A stretch of DNA of 64,000 nt from an uncultured Oscillospiraceae bacterium (GTDB taxonomy: Bacteria > Bacillota > Clostridia > Oscillospirales > Oscillospiraceae): positions 1 through 64,000 of the forward strand of contig CANPYK010000006.1 in the NCBI GenBank assembly GCA_947588605.1. The letters are read 5' to 3'. Shown one piece after another: positions 58,752 through 64,000 of this stretch. How positions within the stretch are numbered: position 1 is the first letter of the stretch; each line of letters opens with the position of its first letter. A program made the translations under genes and the position numbers. Below the pieces are notes generated by a model, which had not been told where the DNA came from, did not search any database, and saw only the letters and a program-made list of their open reading frames with translations.

Positions 58752-59447
58752 TTACTCCTTGACGATATGGCCGGTCTTGTCCATGAGGGCGCTGCCTAAG
58801 CTCACAAGCGCGTGTTCGCCGTAAAGATCCACGAGGATCAGTCCGTCACGGCATGTGCCGCTGCACCTGTAGTAATAGGCGTACTCCGTTACCTCTTTCC
58901 CGCTTTCGTCCGTGAAGGTCTCCTTGAAGCCCTGTTTTCCCAGGCTGTCGCACTTGTCCGCCAGCGCGTTCAGCTCCTGTTCGTTGGGGACGATCTCCTG
59001 ACCGTCGGCCTTGAAGGCGCGGCCGTCCGCAATGACTACGCCCTCCCGGAAGACGGGATCGCCCAGGAGGTCCGGGTTCGCCACAAGGTGATCCGCCATA
59101 TCCCCGCCGGCGCTTTTCTCGCGCAGAGGCGTCTCCTTGCCGGTCTTATCCACGATAAGGCCGTAGTCTTGCCGCATCACAAAGGCAAGGCCCTCGCTGA
59201 ACCGGCCGGCGTAATCATACCGGAAATCAATGACCGCCTCGCCCGTCTCGTCGATGTAGCCCCACTTGCCGTCCTTCTTCACGGCGGCAAGGCCCTCGGA
59301 GAAGGATCCGGCGTCCTCGTAGGCCGGTTCCACAAGGGTGGTCACCGTCACGGACGGGGCCTTCTTCTCCTCCGCCGCCGAGGCGGGGACGGCAAGCGCC
59401 GCGAGCATCAGCGCCGCCAGAACAAATGAGAGCGCCCGTTTTCTCAT
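58752..59447 (-). CDS. N-terminal part of a WG-repeat/SLH surface protein
   Basis: 231 aa. A clear signal peptide (MRKRALSFVLAALMLAALAVPASA, cleavage after about residue 24) is followed by two or three WG repeats (EGLAAVKKDGKWGYIDETGEAVI, about 50-72, and FSEGLAFVMRQDYGLIVDKTGKE). The frame stops at TAA in the middle of another repeat (ALMDKTGHIVKE, then stop) and continues open beyond it. RBS AAAGGAGG at about 59454-59461. The intact protein would be about 651 aa, secreted and held on the wall by SLH domains. A single nonsense change, a sequencing error or stop readthrough would explain the split. Confidence 0.8.
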   Translation of the reverse strand: MRKRALSFVLAALMLAALAVPASAAEEKKAPSVTVTTLVEPAYEDAGSFSEGLAAVKKDGKWGYIDETGEAVIDFRYDYAGRFSEGLAFVMRQDYGLIVDKTGKETPLREKSAGGDMADHLVANPDLLGDPVFREGVVIADGRAFKADGQEIVPNEQELNALADKCDSLGKQGFKETFTDESGKEVTEYAYYYRCSGTCRDGLILVDLYGEHALVSLGSALMDKTGHIVKE

Positions 59448-59555
59448 AAAAATACCTCCTTTGCGTTTCCCGGCGGCGCGAGAGCCGCCGATAATTGGAT
59501 TATAAACCCGTCGTTTTCGGAAATCGAGCGCCGCGTCCCCCGGTTTTGTTTTTTG

Positions 59556-59584
59556 TTGACATCGGGACGCGGGCGCAATATAAT
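59556..59584 (+). promoter_or_regulatory. Perfect consensus promoter of mnmA
   Basis: TTGACA (59556-59561), 17 bp, TATAAT (59579-59584), 39 bp before the ATG at 59624. Confidence 0.85.
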
Positions 59585-59623
59585 TTTAAAGTAAACACTG
59601 GAAAAACGAGGTCGTGGCGCGGG

Positions 59624-60694
59624 ATGGAAAAATCGGTTTTGGTGGCCATGAGCGGGGGCGTGGATTCCTCCGTGGCGGCTTATTTGCTGAAGGCGGCGGG
59701 GTTCGACTGCGTGGGCGTCACCATGCGGCTTTTTGACAACGCCCTGGCGGGGTTGGCGGGGGAGTCCACCTGCTGCGCCGCGGAGGACGTGGAGGACGCC
59801 CGAAGCGTGTGCGCAAGGCTCGACATCCCCTTTCTCACCCTGGACCTGTCCCGCCGGTTCCGGGAGCGGGTCATCGACCGGTTCGCGGCGGAGTACGCCC
59901 GGGGGCGCACGCCCAACCCCTGCATCGACTGCAACCGGGAGATGAAATTCGCGGCCCTGGCCGACTACGCCCGACAGATCGGGTGCGGGTACGTGGCCAC
60001 GGGGCACTATGTGCGTCGGGCGCAGACGCCGGAGGGGCCGGCCCTTTTTAAGGCGCGGGACCTTTCCAAGGACCAGAGCTACGTGCTGGCGTGTTTGACG
60101 CGGGAGCAGCTGGCCGGCGCCCTTTTCCCCTTGGGGGAGCTCACCAAGGAGGAGGTCCGGGCCGTCGCCGCGCGCGAGGGGTTCCTCAACGCCCGGAAGA
60201 AGGAGAGCCAGGACATCTGCTTCGTCCCGGACGGGGATTACCTGGCGTTTTTGGAGCGCTATACCGGGGAAAAGAGCGTCCCCGGGGATCTGGTGGACGA
60301 GACGGGCCGCGTCCTGGGGCGGCACCGCGGCGCGGCGGGCTACACCGTGGGCCAGCGGCGGGGGCTGGGCGTCGCCGCCCAGCGGCCCCTGTATGTGAAA
60401 TCCAAGGACATGGCGGCCAATACCGTCACCGTGAGCTTTGAGGAGGGCCTGTACGCCGGGGCGTGCCTGGCGGAGGATATGAACTGGCTCGTGCCGCCGG
60501 CCTTCCCCCTTTCCTGCGCGGCGAAGCTGCGCTACCGGCAAAAGGAACAGCCGTGCGTCGCCGAGATGACCGGCGACGGGCTTCTTCTGACCTTCGCCTC
60601 CCCCCAGCGGGCCGTGGCCCCGGGGCAGGCCGCCGTTTTGTACGACGGCGACCGGGTCCTGGGCGGGGGGACCATCGCGAAAGCCATATCATAG
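59624..60694 (+). CDS. mnmA: tRNA-specific 2-thiouridylase MnmA
   Basis: 356 aa from ATG 59624. It has the PP-loop AMSGGVDSSVAAYLL (about residues 8-22), the catalytic cysteine in NPCIDCNREMKF (about 98-109), the second catalytic cysteine in ESQDICFVPDG (about 197-207) and the C-terminal beta domain. It adds sulfur at C2 of the wobble uridine of Glu, Gln and Lys tRNAs. It is followed 14 bp downstream by a WG-repeat protein gene on the same strand. Confidence 0.97.
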   Translation: MEKSVLVAMSGGVDSSVAAYLLKAAGFDCVGVTMRLFDNALAGLAGESTCCAAEDVEDARSVCARLDIPFLTLDLSRRFRERVIDRFAAEYARGRTPNPCIDCNREMKFAALADYARQIGCGYVATGHYVRRAQTPEGPALFKARDLSKDQSYVLACLTREQLAGALFPLGELTKEEVRAVAAREGFLNARKKESQDICFVPDGDYLAFLERYTGEKSVPGDLVDETGRVLGRHRGAAGYTVGQRRGLGVAAQRPLYVKSKDMAANTVTVSFEEGLYAGACLAEDMNWLVPPAFPLSCAAKLRYRQKEQPCVAEMTGDGLLLTFASPQRAVAPGQAAVLYDGDRVLGGGTIAKAIS

Positions 60695-60708
60695 AGAGGA
60701 TGAGCATC

Positions 60709-62430
60709 ATGAAAAAACTGTTGGCATTGGTCCTGGCGCTGACTCTGGCGGCGGCTTTGGCCCTGCCTGCGGCGGCGAAGGGGGCGGATCCCAAGGTCCG
60801 GTGGCTGGACTTTGAGCTGCCGGAGGAGGTGGCGGAGACGGTCCGGACCGCGCTGGCGGGGTCCACGTGGACGTATTCTCTCAATTATGTGGAGCAGGCG
60901 GGACTGCTGTCGGTAAACGGGGCTTATTCCCTGGAAAGCTGGGTCTTCGACGTGAACACCGGCCGGCGGAAGAGCTATGTGGAGGTGAGCCCCGTCAACG
61001 AATATTTCTTCACCTTCACCTACGATGACGGCTACAACGGGTACGGCATCATGGACATGGACGGGAAGGTCCTCGTCGACCCGGTCTGCTGGGATCCGAC
61101 GTATCTGGGCGACGGGCTGTATTGCATGGTCTCCCGGTCCCGGGGCGAGGCGTACCTTCTGAACGACCGGGGGAAGATCGTTGAGACGTACACGTTTGAC
61201 GACAGCTTCAATTTTTGGTACACCTCCGGAGGGGAGGAGTGGATGTGCTCCGTGACGCGGGACGGTGAGGACGGCGTCATCGGTCCCGACGGCGGGATGA
61301 TCGTCCCCTTCGGCAAGTACGAGAGTATCGACGATGTCCGAAACGGCCTTATCGCCGCCATGGGGAAAAACGGCCTGTACGGCGTTGTGGACGCCGAGGG
61401 GAACGTCCTGATCCCCTTTGAGTATCAGGACATCGATATCAGCGGCGACGGGTCTATCGTCGCCTGCAAGGAGGACGAGCTGTACGGCGTCCTGGATATG
61501 GAAGGGAACGTCCGGATCCCGTTTAAATACGGCTATCTTGACTCCTCCGATCAGGGTCTGTTTTTCGCCTGCCGGGACGACTGGGGAGACGGCAAGGGCG
61601 GCGTGCTGGACGCGGACGGCGAGATCGTGGTGCCGTTTGAGTACGACGAGATCGACTTCGATATCAGCGGAGAGAAGCAGTATATCATCGCCTACGCCGG
61701 GGAAGACCGGGGGCTTTTTGACGCCAGGGGCCGGGAGATCCTGCCGGCGGAATATGACGACATCGGTGTATGGGAAAACGGCCTTATCATTGCGGTCAAG
61801 GACGGGAAATGCGGCCTCGTGGACGAGAAGGGGACGTATCGGTTCGGACCGGTCCGGGGTGACTGGATGTATCCGGAGGGGGACGTTGCCGTCGTCTTCT
61901 CGGATCATGACGGGGATGAGGTGAGCGGCGTCTACAACCTGGCGGGGGAGGAGCTCCTGCCGGCGGACGACTACGACGATCTGGACGCCCGCGTGGGGTA
62001 TAACGGCATCATTGTGGCGGCGCTGGACGGGGAGGAAAGAAAAATGGGGCTTTTTGGCGGTCAGGGCGAGGCGCTGCTGCCGCTGGAGTATGACCTCATC
62101 TCCCCGCTGTACACCAACGAATACGCCCTCACCGACACCTATCTCGTCATGGACGGCCGGCGGGTGGGACTCTATACCCCGCCCGCCAGGGAGGAAGAGG
62201 CGGCCGGCGAGCCCGACGAGAGCTCCGGCTTCCCCTGGCTCTGGGTGGGCCTCGGCGTTGGGGGCGCGGTGATTCTGGCCGGCGTTGTCGCGGTCGTCGT
62301 TGTGGCGGCTAAAAAGAAGAAAAAGAAAGCGATCCCAGCGGCGGCGGAGGGGCTGAGGTTCTGCGTGAACTGCGGCGCGCCGCTTGTGCCGGGGAGTCAA
62401 TTCTGCCGCAATTGCGGGAAAAAAATTTGA
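60709..62430 (+). CDS. WG-repeat membrane protein with C-terminal zinc ribbon
   Basis: 573 aa from ATG 60709 (GAGAGG 9 bases upstream; an in-frame ATG at 60700 is possible). A signal peptide (about residues 1-20) precedes an external region built of WG-type repeats (GLYGVVDAEGNVLIPFEY, ELYGVLDMEGNVRIPFKY, and others, about 200-490), then a TM helix (about 512-534), a poly-Lys stretch and a terminal zinc ribbon (CVNCGAPLVPGSQFCRNCG, about 551-569). WG repeats outside and a zinc ribbon inside suggest a sensor or scaffold. The zinc-ribbon plan recalls the N-terminal ribbon of the 933-2141 protein. It is followed 13 bp later by a related gene. Confidence 0.82.
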   Translation: MKKLLALVLALTLAAALALPAAAKGADPKVRWLDFELPEEVAETVRTALAGSTWTYSLNYVEQAGLLSVNGAYSLESWVFDVNTGRRKSYVEVSPVNEYFFTFTYDDGYNGYGIMDMDGKVLVDPVCWDPTYLGDGLYCMVSRSRGEAYLLNDRGKIVETYTFDDSFNFWYTSGGEEWMCSVTRDGEDGVIGPDGGMIVPFGKYESIDDVRNGLIAAMGKNGLYGVVDAEGNVLIPFEYQDIDISGDGSIVACKEDELYGVLDMEGNVRIPFKYGYLDSSDQGLFFACRDDWGDGKGGVLDADGEIVVPFEYDEIDFDISGEKQYIIAYAGEDRGLFDARGREILPAEYDDIGVWENGLIIAVKDGKCGLVDEKGTYRFGPVRGDWMYPEGDVAVVFSDHDGDEVSGVYNLAGEELLPADDYDDLDARVGYNGIIVAALDGEERKMGLFGGQGEALLPLEYDLISPLYTNEYALTDTYLVMDGRRVGLYTPPAREEEAAGEPDESSGFPWLWVGLGVGGAVILAGVVAVVVVAAKKKKKKAIPAAAEGLRFCVNCGAPLVPGSQFCRNCGKKI

Positions 62431-62443
62431 GGAGGGATCCCTT

Positions 62444-64000
62444 ATGAAGAAAAACCTGGTGACTGTGCTGCTGGCCCTGGCGCTGGCGGTGTCCCTGGCG
62501 GCGCCGGCGGGGGCGAAGAAGGACGAGGGGGCGGAGATCCGGTGGCTGGATATCGAGCTGCCGGAGGCGGTCCTGGAGCACCTGGATGCTTACTATGTTT
62601 CGTATGTGGAGGAGCTGGGCCGGCTGACCTTCCGGATGAACTCTCTCGGCAGTCTGTTCGATACGGAGCTTGCCGGCTATGACCTGCTCGTCTATGATCT
62701 GCGCGACTCCCGGGAGACGGACGTGAACGAAATCTTCTATCTCTCGGACGACCTGCTTGTGGAGGTCGATCCGGAGGGCAATTGCCGGGTCCTGGACCTG
62801 AAGGGCCGGGAAATCGAGGAGCTGGACGGCCATTCCCCGGTGGAGAGCTTCGGGGAGGGGGTCTATATCCAGGGGGACGCGATCTTCAACGGCCAGGGGA
62901 AGGTCCTGGCCAGAGGGTCGCTGGCGAACGACTCTTTTTCCCGTGGGGACGGCTATATCGCCGTCCGTAACGACAGCGGCAAGGCCGGCGTCATCGACGC
63001 ACGGGGAGATCAGGTCCTGCCCTTCCGGTACGACAGCGTCGCGGTCCGGTCCGGCTGCGAGGGGCTTTTTTCCGTCACGGTGGACGGCGCGACGGGGGTG
63101 GTCGACGCGGCGGGCAAGACCGTCGTCCCCTTTACCGAAGGCATGGACAGAATAGAGAGCTACAAGGGCCTGACCGCGGTCAATTACGGGGGGAAGGATA
63201 AGCGCGCGGAGGTCTATGACCGGGACGGGAAGCTGGTCCTGGCCCTCGACGGCGTCGAAGCGCATCTGTCCTGCCACTATCGTAGAGGCATCTCCCTCGC
63301 CCAAGCCAGCAACGACCGCGTCTCCGACGCCGCCAAGCACCCCAACGCCGACGGGTATATCTACATCTACCACGCCAACAAGGATAACCGCCTCGGCCTC
63401 GGCGGCTATTACAGCATCTATGACCGGGACGGGAAACTGGTGGTCCCCGAGGACGACGTCGATTACATCGGCATAGGAGGCGCCGGCTTCTCCGGGGGCA
63501 TCGCCGTGGTCAGGACCCCGGAGGGGGCCGCCATCGTGGACAAGACAGGCGGCTATGTGGTCTCTCCGGGGACATACGATACCATCGAACGGCTGGGCGA
63601 GGACGTTTTCGTCGTGGAAAAGGATGGCGAGGCCGGCGTCATCGACGGGGCGGGGAAAACGGTGGTAAAGCCGGAGGCCGGGTCCGCGGTCCTTTGGGGA
63701 GATTACGGCTGCTGTGCCCTGACGGGGGACGACGGCGCGGTCCGGTGCTTTGTGAACGAGGACGGAGGCGTCTTCCGCCCGGAGGAGACGCTCTATCTGG
63801 ACCTGTCGTGGGATAACGGGTTTTGTCGCGTCTGCGACGAGCCCTCCGAGTCCGCGGATCGGCGCTGGGGCGTTGTGGACGCCAACCGTGGGGAGCTGCT
63901 GGTCGATCCGGTGTACGAGGCGGTCCGCCCCTGCCAGGGATGGAATATGACCATGTTCGGGAAATACTTCCTGGTCAGCGACGGAGAGCGTGTCGGCCTG
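62444..64000 (+). CDS. WG-repeat secreted protein, truncated by the window edge
   Basis: 519 codons, open to the end of the window; the C-terminus is not seen. The RBS is GAGGAGGG (62429-62436). A signal peptide (MKKNLVTVLLALALAVSLAAPAGA, about residues 1-24) is followed by EIRWLDIELPEAV, close to the matching part of the preceding protein (KVRWLDFELPEEV), so the two are tandem paralogs. Weak WG-type repeats (GKAGVIDARGDQVLPFRYD, GEAGVIDGAGKTVV, RRWGVVDANRGELLVDPVYE) run through it. If it follows its paralog it should end with a TM helix and zinc ribbon. Co-transcription with mnmA is likely. Confidence 0.82.
   Translation, partial: MKKNLVTVLLALALAVSLAAPAGAKKDEGAEIRWLDIELPEAVLEHLDAYYVSYVEELGRLTFRMNSLGSLFDTELAGYDLLVYDLRDSRETDVNEIFYLSDDLLVEVDPEGNCRVLDLKGREIEELDGHSPVESFGEGVYIQGDAIFNGQGKVLARGSLANDSFSRGDGYIAVRNDSGKAGVIDARGDQVLPFRYDSVAVRSGCEGLFSVTVDGATGVVDAAGKTVVPFTEGMDRIESYKGLTAVNYGGKDKRAEVYDRDGKLVLALDGVEAHLSCHYRRGISLAQASNDRVSDAAKHPNADGYIYIYHANKDNRLGLGGYYSIYDRDGKLVVPEDDVDYIGIGGAGFSGGIAVVRTPEGAAIVDKTGGYVVSPGTYDTIERLGEDVFVVEKDGEAGVIDGAGKTVVKPEAGSAVLWGDYGCCALTGDDGAVRCFVNEDGGVFRPEETLYLDLSWDNGFCRVCDEPSESADRRWGVVDANRGELLVDPVYEAVRPCQGWNMTMFGKYFLVSDGERVGL

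Overview
The window looks like a chromosomal segment of a GC-rich, endospore-forming Clostridia, most plausibly an Oscillospiraceae relative; this is inferred from gene content, not from a database search. The evidence is a germinant receptor operon with a SleB cortex hydrolase, the Gpr spore protease beside rpsT, a SpoIIQ-like M23 protein, Gram-positive style SLH and WG-repeat surface proteins, strong RBSs and classical TTGACA-N17-TATAAT promoters. The rsmG-mscL-serS-parB-parA cluster and three parS-like sites suggest that the region lies near the replication origin. I see no rRNA or tRNA genes and no CRISPR array.

Layout. 1-890 is a mosaic of dispersed GC-rich repeats. 933-5450 holds a zinc-ribbon membrane protein, a MITE-like element and a two-gene ABC exporter. 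5498-9930 (minus) is gerAA-gerAC-gerAB-sleB. 10088-10615 is a GNAT acetyltransferase. 11301-15859 (minus) carries an alanine-racemase-fold protein, a 59-aa membrane protein, mutL, miaA and hfq; 15984-20809 (plus) carries miaB, mutS and a CPBP protein. 20869-21678 is SpoIIQ-like. 22828-32123 (minus) is an oligopeptide ABC transporter with unusual insertions plus an ApbE-like protein. 32556-36047 is mfd. 37154-42344 (minus) holds a hypothetical gene, rsmG, mscL, two small membrane proteins, serS and parB/parA. 42573-45288 holds gpr, rpsT, a second MITE-like element, a membrane protein and a PAP2 phosphatase. 45658-47415 is a glycogen synthase. 47609-53671 is a serine recombinase and a 1764-aa prepilin-like GLUG surface protein. 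54232-57132 is a two-component system and an HD protein. 57492-64000 is mnmA with WG-repeat proteins, the last one running off the window.

The most exciting candidate is the recombinase/giant-protein junction. Two 26-bp sites (12-bp arms around a 2-bp core), with cores in opposite orientation (AC and GT), flank a 116-bp segment. That segment carries a good sigma-A promoter (TTGAAT-N17-TAATAT) that at present points away from the giant surface protein. Flipping it would aim the promoter at that gene and give the recombinase a different C-terminal tail. This is the architecture of a self-contained invertible promoter switch controlling a pilin-anchored giant beta-helix protein.

Other noteworthy items: a perfect promoter antisense to hfq; a racemase-fold protein lacking the PLP lysine; an Opp transporter with a coiled-coil insertion in one ATPase, a membrane tail on the other and a large external loop in one permease; a WG/SLH gene cut by one in-frame stop; and MITE-like elements that supply the stop codon of the preceding gene in both copies.
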